From assembly GCA_032622095.1 (NCBI GenBank), contig CP136068.1:925607-989606 (forward strand): a stretch of 64,000 nt of DNA, written 5' to 3'. How positions within the stretch are numbered: the stretch's first letter is position 1; every line of letters starts with the position of its first letter. The notes beneath the pieces are model-generated. The model made no database searches, was not told where the DNA came from, and worked only from the letters and a program-made list of their open reading frames with translations. The DNA comes from Siphonodentalium dalli (lineage: Eukaryota; Mollusca; Scaphopoda; Gadilida; Siphonodentaliidae). The translations under genes and the position numbers were made by a program. Shown one piece after another: positions 33,573-44,629 of the stretch.

Positions 33573-34874
33573 CTACGTGAGGGCGGCCGTGACTAAACGC
33601 CTAGAAGTTCCATAACAAAATTTGTTGCGTTTTCCACTCCGAAATGGCCATCGACAGAATTTTGCCAGATGAATGCCAATATTGCATTTGTAGAAAACGT
33701 GTTTATAGACACACCCAGTACACACCAAGCCTGTATGGAACCGTACGCAGAAATCTCGAGGAACAGTGTTAGCTTTAGGCTTGTAGGGCAGGTTTTGTTT
33801 TGGTGCCTCTAGTTGTTTATCGGTAGTTTGTTTGTCAAAACCTGCATCCATCCATAATAATGTCACTCCATTTCATTTGTTGGCGCTCTTTTTAGTTTTC
33901 TGAACTCCCTATAATATTGGGCCCAATTACCTTTGCCATGCGCTATAGTGCGGATATTGGATTGGTATTTGAGCATTTGCCTGGCCACCAGATTTGCCGG
34001 GTCCCCGTTCTGTTCCAGGTAGATAGCCATGAATGTTTCAAAAGCTATTGACCATTCCGCAAAGTTTTGGATATCTTTGGAAGGCTTTGGGTTACACGCC
34101 AACACAAGAGTATTATTATTCAAACCTTCCATGGCTAAGGTGTAACCCAGGGAAGAATTGTTGGATGGCAAAAAAACCTGTAAATCAATAAATTCACACG
34201 CCCAAATATCTTTAAATTTTTTGGGGAACTTTATCTACTAGGGGAATAGACAGAGATGTGAGGACATTGGCACATGTTTCCAGAGGTGGTGTGTACTGGG
34301 AAACTAGTTGGGGTCCGCTATGCGCGGCTCTGGCATAAGTAGCGACCAATTGTTCTGCGATCGAGGACAATAACGGCATATATAATTGGCCCGCACCTGG
34401 TAACTGAGAACTGCTGTGAAGAGAAGGCTGTGCAAATCCCGCCGACGAAAATAGTGGTATTCCGACAGCCTGGCTGGGTGATAGGCAAGTAAGAGGCAAA
34501 CTGCCCAATAACAGATTGGAAGACACACTATAGATGGGAATACTGCCAGTAGCCCTGGTAGCGGCAGCTACTGTCAAAGCAGAGGCCTCCATGTGAGGTC
34601 CCGAAGTAACATTAGTCACAGTTGCAGATGAGGTAAATGTAGTGGTAGGCGGAGGTGAAATCGGATGTTGGCTGGTGCGGTTGGATGCCCGGTCTGCCGC
34701 CGATGGCTGGAAAAACGTTGAAAGATCGTCATGTAAGGCATCGACTCTTGTTCGCCGCCTCTTTCCCGTGGTGAGTGAATGGTGGCCGGACCTTTTGGGA
34801 CCCATTTCTGCAAGAATAATTGTCCCATAAACCATAATGTGTAAATCAGAGCAGCAAATTGGCTCTAGTGACAT
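33573..34874 (-). pseudogene. Gag-like ORF of the minus-strand YR element
   Basis: Three pieces in different frames. 34874-34212 starts with a basic patch (GKRRRTRVDAL) followed by a Ser/Thr/Pro-rich stretch. 34171-33863 has WSIAFETFMAIYLEQN and YQSNIRTIAHGKGNWAQYY, a capsid-like helical segment typical of DIRS-group gag. 33866-33573 has a Cys/His cluster (FCVRFHTGLVCTGC, YKHVFYKC, H then FC) typical of the C-terminal zinc-binding part. Frameshifts separate them. Confidence 0.8.
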
Positions 34875-35557
34875 CCCACCTGCTAGATGCCTCCCCCGGG
34901 ACTAAATGCGCAGGGCTCGCTACTTGTTCGCCTGCTAGACGGAATGGTGTCAGGTGAGGAGAGTTTCAGTAAATTATATAGTACTGATCCTTGCCTATAA
35001 AAAGTAAGCTCCCAATTAATAAATATTTGTAGCTCCCCCCCATAACCGTGTGTTCTATTGGACACGATTGAGTCCTATTGGACACTAAAATAAGCCTCTA
35101 AATGTGCCATTCGTCCAAGTAGAAATGTGAAGGAATGTCATAGTGTGATATGGTACCAGATGCCAGTCTGCCTTCATGTAAAAACTCGGGAGAAATGGGG
35201 GGGGGGGGGGGTCATATAAGGGAGAGAAATCTGTAAAGCCATTTATTTGGCCGGCAGGAAAAATAGCTATGTACCCATGGAAACTCTTGTTACCTGTCCA
35301 CCGGATGTCTCCGAGGGGCCCGATGTCCGACCAACAAACCTGCGATTGTGTTGGAGATGCATGAAAACTATCTGATCTTTATCAAACTGATTTGTACAGG
35401 AATACATTTGAGTTACATATTTGTGATAGAAATAGCAGGATTATTGCTGATTGAGTGATAGTCAATTTTTTTTAATTTTTTTTGTGTAAAATCATATGGT
35501 CTCACTCCATGCCATCAAGATTGTAATTAATCTCCCGGTGATTGAAAGGAGCAGCAA
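34875..35557 (-). other. Spacer upstream of gag in the minus-strand YR element
   Basis: Contains CTATAAAAAGTAAG-like sequence in plus orientation near 34995 (TTTTTATAGG on the coding strand, TATA-like, before gag), a G tract at 35198-35210, and no coding domain. Confidence 0.5.
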
Positions 35558-36114
35558 CTAGCTCCAACCCCGTTTGATATATGGAATAATCCAATCCTTG
35601 TGCTCCAATAGGCGGTCATACTGGGAGAATGATAGGTCAATAAATCGGGCCACCGCATGTAAAATAGCTCCCCGCACACTGCGGTAGAATAGCTTCAAAC
35701 AGTCATCAGTCAAATGAATGCCATCGGGCAATAATTTCATTAGGGCTTTATTGCCCAGGCCTAAATGTGGCCAAAAAGCCAACTGAGAATGTGGCTGAGG
35801 CAGAATTGAATGGGAAAATTTCTTAAGTAAATGGTTGACATAAGTCATCTGGCCATTGTAAATATGTTGCGGCTTTGGAGAGGTAATCCAAGTGGGGCAA
35901 CCGTTACACCTGGACTGAGTCGGAGCTTCGTGCGGGGAAATAATTGTCCAATAAACACTATTTTTACCCCCAATTTGCGCACCAACCTCCGAGCCAATGT
36001 CAGGATTTTGCGGATATTAACGAACGAATGTGCCGCAAGAAATGAAAAGACAAATACATGTATGTATGTCAAATAAGGGAAGTCTACAAGGGTTGAATAA
36101 ATTGTCAAGTTCAA
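35558..36114 (-). pseudogene. SGNH/GDSL-like hydrolase of the minus-strand YR element
   Basis: Two overlapping frames on the minus strand: AHSFVNIRKILTLARRL, GVKIVFIGQLFPR, then YVNHLLKKFS, and LLPDGIHLTDDC with a standard Asp-x-x-His block, ending in RSVRGAILHAVARF. Block I (GDS) is not clear. It lies 5' of gag, whereas in the plus-strand YR element the SGNH gene lies 3' of the recombinase. It could belong to a second element joined here. Confidence 0.65.
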
Positions 36115-36219
36115 AATTTTTGTTCCCGTAAGATAAACCCGACTTCCCTGTACGAAAATCTCTACGCAAAAGATAGCAATCTCTACAAGAGCGTGCCATG
36201 CCCCAAGCTGTGTATATGC

Positions 36220-36665
36220 TTAAGCGCAAATAATTATTAAAAGTGAATTTGGCCTCCCATATAGAGGCCAATTTTTAAGAATCTACCCGGCATTTAACTT
36301 TTTATTTTCATTCTAGTATATGAAATAATGAGTTTGGCATGCTACATCAAAGACATTATTTTGTTTGATATTGAATTTTCTATGTATTTATTTCATATCT
36401 ATTTTATGTTTTAGAGGGACAAACAAAATTGTTCTGTTAATTTTTCAATAACAAAATAATATTCTTTTGTATTTATATGAAAGGCTGAGGGTACATACAA
36501 TATACATGTATGTCATATTTGGTTCTCAAAAATTTTTGAACAGAACAAAGCAGAAAACAATATTAAATTAGATCTATGATGATGTTGTTGTTGTTGTAAG
36601 TAGAGGTCTGGAACCCTGAATACAAATTTAACATGTAATCATAATAGATAATTTGGACCTGGTTT
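36220..36665. repeat. Right bracket of the minus-strand YR element (empty-site copy)
   Basis: Uninterrupted copy of 25685-25746 plus 27696-28074. At 36279-36282 it preserves the target of the 1.95 kb TIR element. It includes the right tip of the GCTTAAGC MITE. Confidence 0.85.
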
Positions 36666-36750
36666 GTCAAATTATTATATGGCTTGAATAATAGGCCTGA
36701 ATGCTAGCAGGCCAACAATTAAGCCATGGCCTATGATGGAGAGGCACTAA

Positions 36751-36970
36751 AGGTACTCAATCCGATCAGACGCTCCTAAATTACTATTTCTTTGGCTTCG
36801 GGGGTAAAATATATTTGATTCGCTTCGACGAACCCACCCATCAAAGCTCAGAGTGATCAGATAACGATTTTTGAAGTTTGTTATTTCTCGGGATGTGTAA
36901 TAATGTGGCCCAGAAACATGTGGTCAATGGATGGTCTCAGACAAAATTACGGATGAAGATGGATAAAATC
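36751..36970 (+). mobile_element. TTAA MITE, right-truncated
   Basis: It starts CTAAAGGTACTCAATCCGA. The TTAA has mutated to CTAA. It matches the family's outer arm to about 36970. Confidence 0.75.
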
Positions 36971-39382
36971 AAGTGGTAATACAGTCAAATTTTGTGATAC
37001 TATAGTGAAAATATGGCCATATTTTGTTGAACAAAATGTTGATAAGTTTTGGAAAATTTGATACTTTTGTGCACCAATTTTCCCACATATCATCTGGGCT
37101 GATAATAAATGATCAGGCCTAAAAAAAAAAATGCTATGTTTCTGTACATCGACCGACCCTAAAAATAACCCGCCGACCCTAATCTTTTTATTGATATTTT
37201 GTGCAAATGTGCAAAACAAATGGTTTCTAACATATGCCATGAAGTGACAGTTCTCTCAAAAGCACCAGGTGTGTGATGGGTTGTGGATTGATAGGCATGA
37301 ATTTTGCAATTTTAATTTCATGAGAGTGGATCTCATGCCTGCTTTACCTGTATGTCTTGTTTGGGACTTATGGAACATAATCATGGGTTCCAAATAAACA
37401 TGCATGTGCATTTATTATTTTCTTGGGAAATCCCCCCCCCCCCTGCACAGTGCTTATTTGAGTCTGCAAGTTTATTAATTTTGAGGCTATGAAAATTGAA
37501 ATCAGCACAAACTCAAGATTTCCATATGATTCTGATACCAAATTGATGAGCTTATAATTTTATGCATGAACATATTCAAGTATATGGAATACATGTGAAC
37601 ATTTAAATATTGAATAAAACACTACATGACACACACTATGTTGATTCCTATGCTTGACCTACATGTACTATAATTATTTTAACTATAGTTGATGTTTTGC
37701 TCAGAGTTTCCCCTGTGCTATTATTTGGGTCTGCACTGTTGTTAACTGTCAATGGAATTTTCCCCCTGCACCATTATTTGGAGCCCGAGAGTACCGATAG
37801 GAACACTATCAACAGACATAGTATGTGTGTATCTGTATATATACATGTATAGAGGTTATCACCACATATGTTAGGGGTACAGCTACTGTTTCCAAAAACC
37901 AGGCATGCTTGGTTGGGTGTACTGGCTACCTCCAGACAGTGGGATGTACATTGTAGTTGTCACAATACAAGTACGGTATAACGGCAATATTATGGGTAAA
38001 ATTCTTATAAAAGTTAGTGACATCAATTCCATACCAAGTTTATAGCCAAATTTATGAAAATGTGGTATGTGAATAATAAATAACATACTTAAGCATGAAG
38101 TAAGTTTGATCTTTCATCAATCTTAAAGTATATTTCCACTGTGTTTATCAAGTAATACTTTCCCCACAACACAAGTTGGCATTTTATGTCACTGCGGTCG
38201 AGGTAATTCAATATTTCTGCAGCTGGATAAAAAATATCAAAATAAAAAAAAAATAAAAAATTCCCTACCTACCTACCCTAATTTTTTCACTCCGTTACCG
38301 GAAACATACAATCTTTTTTTTTTCAGTATCTTTAAAATTAACTGTATAATACTTGTCAATAACCCAAACTATGCACTTCTTAGCCTCAATCAGGTTAACC
38401 CAGATGACAGAGGAACTAGAAACTCCAATTCAATCTTACATATGCTTTAATATTTACATATATACTAGTCTATATACTAATATAGTCTTTGATAATCCTA
38501 ATATTTCCCATATGTATGGATTGGAAATGCTTATAAGTTATTGTCAGATATCTTTTGGTTCAATGGATTATGCTTATCCTGCTTGAAATGAGACTTACCG
38601 GTACCATTATCACTCTAATTCATATAATAGGCTATTTTATAAAATTCAAGTGAGACATACATAATATACTACATGTAGTACAGAAACAATGTCTATTAAG
38701 TTAGTAATTACTATTTATAGTACTAATCTCTATGTTAATTTTTTTTTATTTGGTATTATGAGATCCCACCTGATAACCAGGTCGATTCGATCAAATTGTT
38801 AATGTTCCTGTACTGTATTTGATTGAAATACTGAAGGCTATACTAGTCTATATACTATTATTACCACTTTATAGGGCGTTCTCTAGGAAATTGATAATGT
38901 TTTTCGGGGCGTTCAAAATAGCGTATTGTTACCAAAAACAGCGGGCCGATAATGAGAAGCCTAGTTCAATATCGGCCCGCCGCCCGGAAACTATAGATCT
39001 CGTTTATTATCGCGAGAGTTACGTCCCTTCAACTTCCGATTATTATGGCGTGTTTATTTCAAAAAAATAATGGGAAGATGTATCCGATTTCCTCGCCACA
39101 AAAGTGGTTTTATGATTGGAATTCACGCTATATGATTGAATTATTGTATCAAGCGTAAGTATGCATTGATACTTTTAGCTGTCAACCTCTCATTGGTTGT
39201 TACTCGTCTCCAATGCTGGGTTTTCCCCTGTCCTATTTTCGAGACTCCGTCAGTCCGTGTCAGCTGACAAGTCAAATGATATCAAACTTAAATGTTCTTG
39301 AAAATATTTCTCTCTTAATCTACTTCATTATTCCACTAAATCCTCAAATGGGTCAAATGTCCAAAACTGTGGTAATAATAGT
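36971..39382. other. Long gene-free stretch
   Basis: AT-rich. A fragment at about 37115-37200 ('cgaccgaccctaaaaataac') and another at 38235-38310 ('ctacctaccctaattttttc') belong to a repeat also seen in complement at 40780-40856 ('gggtcggtcgggttagcgg'). A short GC-richer patch with an imperfect inverted pair lies near 38940-38990 (cgggccgataatgagaag / aatatcggcccg). No gene is recognised. Confidence 0.5.
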
Positions 39383-39558
39383 AATAACATGATTTCATCG
39401 GGCATTATGGTTTATTAACGGCCCTCTGGAATGATTAACAGCCCTCGGGCCTATTAGCGTCCCTCGACTTCGTCTCGGGCCGCTAATAGGCCCTTGGGCT
39501 GTTAATCATTCCAGCCGGGCCGTTAATAAACCATAACGCCCTCAAAAATCATGTTATT
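39383..39558. mobile_element. 176-bp near-perfect palindrome
   Basis: The arms run from AATAACATGATTT through 'ttatggtttattaacgg' and 'ggaatgattaacag' to the loop cgacttcgtctcg. The pairing covers nearly the full length. It is either a foldback MITE or a recent inverted duplication. Confidence 0.85.
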
Positions 39559-39735
39559 GTTATAATATAGTCTTTGATAATCCTAATAATTGACAAATGA
39601 TAACAAACCTGAACTGAAACTAAATTTGAAGTTTTCACAGATGAAAGCTAGATAAAGCCAAACATACTTCACAGTATGATTCCAACTGTTAAACTTAAAT
39701 CTTTTGTAAACTTAAATTTCTTATGTCAATATATA

Positions 39736-40655
39736 TAAATACTAGCAGCTTAGCACGCCACTGGCGTGGTTGGTCAGAAACATGACAATTTAAACTTTTG
39801 AATTTTTTTATATTTTTTTAAAAATAAATTTTTGGTTTTTCAATATTTTACCCGATTTGACCTTGAATTGATCATTTTCAAGGTCAAGGTCAGGTCGGGG
39901 TCACAATTTAACCCGTTCATGACACTTCCCGTAGGTAGCACACATATATATATAATTTGTGGGTACCCGTTTCGAGGTGATAATCACCTAGGGCGGAAAA
40001 ACTGACCCGATCCGCGTTCATAGGAAGCCCTAAGTACGTAAGAATCACACAACACGCATATATATAATTTGTGGGTACCCGTTTCAAGGTGAACATCACC
40101 TAGGGCGGAAAAACTGACCCGATCCGCGTTCCTAGGAAGCCCTGAGTATGTAAGAATCACAGAACACGATCATGTCTGTATAATGACGCAATGTAGACAG
40201 TGCCGTTCGCGGTGATTTTGATGATTGGGAGTGGAGAAAGGGTGCTCAGAGCTTCTCCAAAACGCGACAACTACGGTGTCCGTGGGATTTTACCCTTAGA
40301 TAGGAAGTTTGAACTCAATCGAGCATGCGGAGAGCACTCAAAATATTGTTCCCGTATATCTCTGCGTTGCGTTGAATTGCAAACAAACGCTCTTTTTATA
40401 GCGACGCGTCATATACAACGCTCATTAAATCATCACTTGATTACCCACCGCAGTGCCGTTCGCGGTTATTTTGATGATTGGGAGTGGAGAAAGGGTGCTC
40501 AGAGCTTCTCCAAAATGCGACAACTACGGTGTCCGTGGGTTTTTACACTTATATACGAAATTTGAGCACAATCTGTCCACGCGTTTTCGATTCCATGAAG
40601 TACACACATACACACATATATATATATACGGAAGTCTCAAAATATATAGTATAGA
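39736..40655. repeat. Element with two internal tandem duplications and tatata ends
   Basis: It opens with tatatataaatactagcagc and closes with tcaaaatatatagtataga. Inside, 39938-40050 is repeated at 40055-40168 (period about 118 bp), and 40198-40300 is repeated at 40451-40555 (period 253). The same start and end style occurs at 60655-61750. Confidence 0.7.
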
Positions 40656-40993
40656 TATAAATGTTTTGCATCTTGTTATGATATGAATTGGGACCTAAAT
40701 TGAAAAAAGAAATTAAAAAAATATTTTGTTTTTGTTTGTTTTTAGTCCAATTTTTTTTTTGCAATGGCAATAAAAAGTTCAGGGTCGGGGATTTAAAAAT
40801 TAAAATAGGGTCGGTCGGGTTAGCGGAAACAAACGTCTTTTTTCTTTAGGCCTCAGACAAACAAACAAAGAAACAAAATTTAGTTTTATAATTATTAGTA
40901 TACATTATTATATACCAACCTAAAGGCCCATTTAATTTTCGAGTCACCGATTATTGTTTTATACAGTAATTCCCAAAGTAATTGACCACTTAA
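40656..40993. other. Unassigned stretch with repeat fragments
   Basis: Includes the 'gggtcggtcggg' fragment (40780-40856) and a left tip of the AGGCCCAT TTAA-MITE subfamily at about 40922. Confidence 0.5.
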
Positions 40994-41356
40994 AGGTACT
41001 CAATCCGATAAAACTCCTCTCAATTACTATTTCAATGGCTTCAGGGGTCAAAAATATTTGATTCGAGTCGAGGAAGTCACCCATCAAAGCTCAGATTTGT
41101 TAGATATCGATTTTAGAAATCTATTATTTTTCATTATCGGGAATACTTTCTGGCCCAGAACTCAGTCAAAATTGCGTTATTATTACCACTTGATTTTAGA
41201 GTTATCCATCCTTGTCTGTTTGAATAGATTTTGGTGTACACATCCCGAGCAGATTACGGCAGTTGAAGGCAATTATTAGTACTCATCTCGAGTAAATAAC
41301 AAATTTCAAAAATCAATATCTAATAACTCTGAGCTTTGTTTGATGGGTTCCTCGTA
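40994..41356 (+). mobile_element. TTAA MITE, right-truncated
   Basis: TTAA at 40990-40993, then AGGTACTCAATCCGATAA. It follows the 151-620 copy closely to ttcctcg at 41356, then stops. The outer right arm is missing. Confidence 0.85.
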
Positions 41357-41462
41357 TATATTCGTTTGTATACGGTGCTCTTTATCTTTCCGGTCATTAT
41401 TTGCGGCGGTTGTCCGAAGTGTAGATTTACCGGAACCGGCAAGAGTTACGGTTCCTAATTAG

Positions 41463-41821
41463 TGTCAAGGCTATTGCATCGAAATTGGATTCCCATAAAT
41501 TTCGCGTGTTTACCGGTATGCTGCTAGAAACAGAGTGTAGGTTGTCATTTCGGGATGGAACCCGCCCCGAGATGAGGAGTTTTGTTGCTGAACTGAGCAA
41601 CACTGTAAAACTGTTGAAAGCGATGTTAAATGAGAAATATGCTATTGACTCCTGGGTGAAGGCCAGGGGGGTCAGCCTGTACCAAATGCACGTCGCTGTG
41701 CGAAGTATAGCCAGAGACGAAGATTACCCCAGTGGTCGGTTTCTTCTTGCCGACACGGAAATGGAATGGACCAACGTCCGGGGATTACTTTCGAACACTC
41801 CAACCACCCACAGCTTACACG
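41463..41821 (+). CDS. Candidate protein-coding exon, unknown protein
   Basis: Open from a TAG at about 41420. A possible acceptor (ttcctaattag) lies at 41462 and a strong donor (cacG|GTGAGTAC) at 41821/41822. The encoded segment (about 119 residues: DSHKFRVFTGMLLETECRLS, EMRSFVAELSNTVKLLKAML, WVKARGVSLYQMHVAVRS, FLLADTEMEWTNVRGLLS) has amphipathic-helix character, normal amino-acid balance and higher GC than its surroundings. I do not recognise the family. It may be a host exon or an exon of a DNA transposon. It begins about 105 bp after a truncated MITE. Confidence 0.45.
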
Positions 41822-41924
41822 GTGAGTACTGTTTACTGTCGTACTCACGCAGTCACGGTACCACGGTCATGCATATGTACCCTGAGACAGATTAGGGGTC
41901 GAATTAGGGGCGAGCGAGCGAAGC

Positions 41925-42280
41925 GAGCAGGGAATGATACCTATATACGAGCGCATGCGGCGCATAAGATACTATGGGTGGCGGGATGGGTGGTTACTAC
42001 CTATATACGAGCGCCTGCGGCGCATAAGATACTATCGGTGGCGGGATGGGGTGGTGGGTGGGTACTACCTATATACCGCCACCCATAGTATCTTTAATAT
42101 ACGCCGCAGGCGCTCGTATACTGGTAAGTATGGTAAGAGTACACAGTCTGACCCCCCCCCCCCCCCCGCTATAGTATATCTTATGCGCCACCCCTAGATC
42201 ATTAGAGTATTTATGTAGTACCCACCCACCACCCCATCCCGCCACCCATAGTGTCTTATGCGCCGCATTTTCCACAAAAA
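41925..42280. repeat. Local inverted/direct repeat cluster
   Basis: Several copies of 'gcggcgcataagatactat' and 'ggtggcgggatgggtgg' in both orientations within 350 bp, with a 16-base C run at 42152-42167. Confidence 0.7.
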
Positions 42281-42984
42281 AAGGGCATATTCTCCGCAAA
42301 CTCGGGAAAATAGCCACAAATTAATTGTGGCAAAAATCACTATTTTAATGGTATTTGTCAGTTTTTATGGCCGTTTTGTGATAAAATTGACAAAAAATTA
42401 ATATTCCTTGTGAAATTGGTGGTATTTGGACCAAAAAAGTCACATTTTGCTAAAAAAAAACACGAGATTAAACACACAAAAAGCATTTTCTGTCTCCAGA
42501 AAAAGGGCAAGTCCTGCTCGCTCGCCTTGGTCAAGTCGCTCGCCCCCCCCCCCCCCTTGGTCAAGGGCAGGGGGGGGGGGGGTCAGCTGGCACCTCTGCC
42601 CCCCTCTTCCGGCGCCCCTGGTTCAATTTGAAGCTGGATTCCAGCGTCATTTTAAAACTGGATTCCGGACTCAAGGGGGTGGGGGGGGGGGGGGGAGAGC
42701 CTGAGAGGGGCCCTCATGATCTGATGATCATGATGCAGGAGGGTATCACCCCCCCCCCCTCCCCCCTGAATCCTGAATACGAGTTAATTTTGGGGGGTGA
42801 ATCCTGAATACGAGTTAATTTTGGGGGGTGAATCCTGAATACATGTTAAGAAATAATATGTGATAAATGACATACAAATTGACTGTTTTACTATCAGACA
42901 GATACAAGCAGAAGTTACATAGACACATTATGATGCCGGTCGCGTTATGAGGCCGTTATGATACCATTAATGATACTTTATGAT
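42281..42984. other. Low-complexity G/C-tract region
   Basis: Runs of 10-13 G or C at about 42543, 42568, 42680 and 42750, and a short tandem repeat 'ggggggtgaatcctgaatac' at 42790-42845. No gene recognised. Confidence 0.6.
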
Positions 42985-44098
42985 CAGGGACGTGGCTAGA
43001 GGGTTTCCGTTGGGGGGGGGGGGGGGGGGGTGTCCACCTTGGGAAATTCCAACTGCACCCCCCTCCTTGAGTCAGAATCAGACCGAACACAAGTTTTGTA
43101 TAATTCCATTTGCACACCCCCTTGCACCTCAGTGTTTAGGCCTAATATCCTATATCTTCATAAACGATGGTTCTATATTCCCGGTATGAGAACCATTCAG
43201 ATATTTTAACCTGAAACATTGCATAAATCCTAACATCTTGTGGTCTAACTCCATACAAATGCACACGGCTACGGGCAAGAGACCACGACACACCGAGCTG
43301 ACCATCGTTTTTCGGCCGGTGTGAGAACATTTTGATATTTGAACAAGAAAATCGCAAATCCTAGCATCCAGACTGGCCTCAACTAAAGCTTTCCTATAGT
43401 GTTGGAAATTTTAAACCTCATACTCCCCCTCAGGTTGGAAAATTCTCCAACTGATGACCACAAGTTTGACCAAATGTAGTAAAAATATTGTTAAACTTAT
43501 TAGCATTTTTGTATTGGCCACAGGGGAGAGACAATGACACGCCGGGCCGACCATGGTTCGGCCCGGTGTGCGAAAATTTTGTAATCTGAACAAGAAAATC
43601 GCAAAATCCTAGCATCTAGACTAGCGTCAAGCATTTTTAGAGTTGGAAATTTCAAACCTGACACCCCACTTAGCCTAGATTGGAAAATTTACAACTTATG
43701 ACAATTCCAATGCCAATGTTGACCAAATGTATGAGAATATTGTTTTCTTAAATTAACTAGCAGTTTTTGACTGGCCACGGGGGAGGGACCAGGTCACAAT
43801 ATTTCCAAGTGTTGGAAATTTCCAACCTGTCACCCCCCTGAGGTTGGAAAATTTCCAACTGATGACCATTTTTTTTTTATACAAAAAATAGGAAAATATG
43901 CAAATATTGGTCCAAAAACAATTAATTCCCCCCAATAAATTGTTTGAAAATCAAACTACAAGAACATTTCAACCTATTGTTGGTGTGAAATTTCCAACTA
44001 ATGTTTTGGCAGGTATGAAATTTCCAACTGTTGAAAAATTTGACCAAAGTTGGGGGGGGGGGGGGGGGTGAGACCCCCCGTATGTCGCCACGTCTCTG
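42985..44098. mobile_element. hAT-type MITE with internal tandem units
   Basis: The ends are CAGGGACGTGGC and (complement) CAGAGACGTGGC. The 8-bp flanks are tttatgat (42977-42984) and tttatcat (44099-44106), one mismatch. Long G runs sit next to each end (19 G at 43012-43030, 17 G at 44052-44068). About three internal units of roughly 240 bp share 'acaagaaaatcgcaaa', 'ggttggaaaattt' and 'ccaactgatgacca'. Confidence 0.85.
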
Positions 44099-44106
44099 TT
44101 TATCAT

Positions 44107-44629
44107 GGCATGGTGGTCGAATATGCACAAGAAGCTATTCTACCCACTCATTCATACAGATAACTAGCACAAAATATTACTTTGCGCCATCAAAACCTGT
44201 TTTGCTTGAACCCGAATACCAGTTAATTCGGGGGTATGAATCCCGCGTACGGCTTCAAAACAGCCTGAATCCCGCGTACCGAAAAGGGGGGGTGATACCC
44301 TCATGCAGTAAGATTAAGATTAATAAGAATAAGGTGTGCAAGAAAATCATAAATGTATGTGTGTGGGCAACGGTGTGTTTGCCATATTTTCGATATGTTG
44401 TTAATAACGTTTACTAGATGCACCACACTATATCTGTCTGTGGTTGGTTGGTGTGTCTATGAAGTTCTTTAAAAGAGACTTCGCTCTGTAAGGTAGCTCC
44501 AAGGTCACTGGTGCAATTGAGCCCTCAATGCTTATTTCACTTTAGTGCTGTACACTGTTGCCAGAGTGTGTGACGTCAGATGGTGCTGTAAAAAGAACAG
44601 TTCCATACAGTGAATGAAGCTGAGCTTTC
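44107..44629 (-). other. LINE A 3' region and flank
   Basis: Non-coding. 44440-44629 is probably the 3' UTR of LINE A. The exact 3' end was not resolved. Confidence 0.45.

Larger units (their letters stand above)
28075..36217 (-). mobile_element. Minus-strand YR retrotransposon (DIRS/Ngaro-like) with nested insertions
   Basis: On the minus strand the order is SGNH-like domain, gag, RT, RNase H, tyrosine recombinase. All parts carry stops or frameshifts. The recombinase is interrupted by an RT-derived duplicate (31515-31800) and by a composite of tandem-array elements (29333-31377). The whole is bracketed by direct repeats (25685-28074 and 36220-36665). No split direct repeats of its own were found. 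The boundaries are inferred from where the bracket matches stop. Confidence 0.78.

Noticed and set aside
36971-37250. 97-codon minus-strand frame at 36947-37240
   Set aside because: It overlaps a dispersed repeat fragment (cgaccctaaaaat) and a poly-A run, with no domain.
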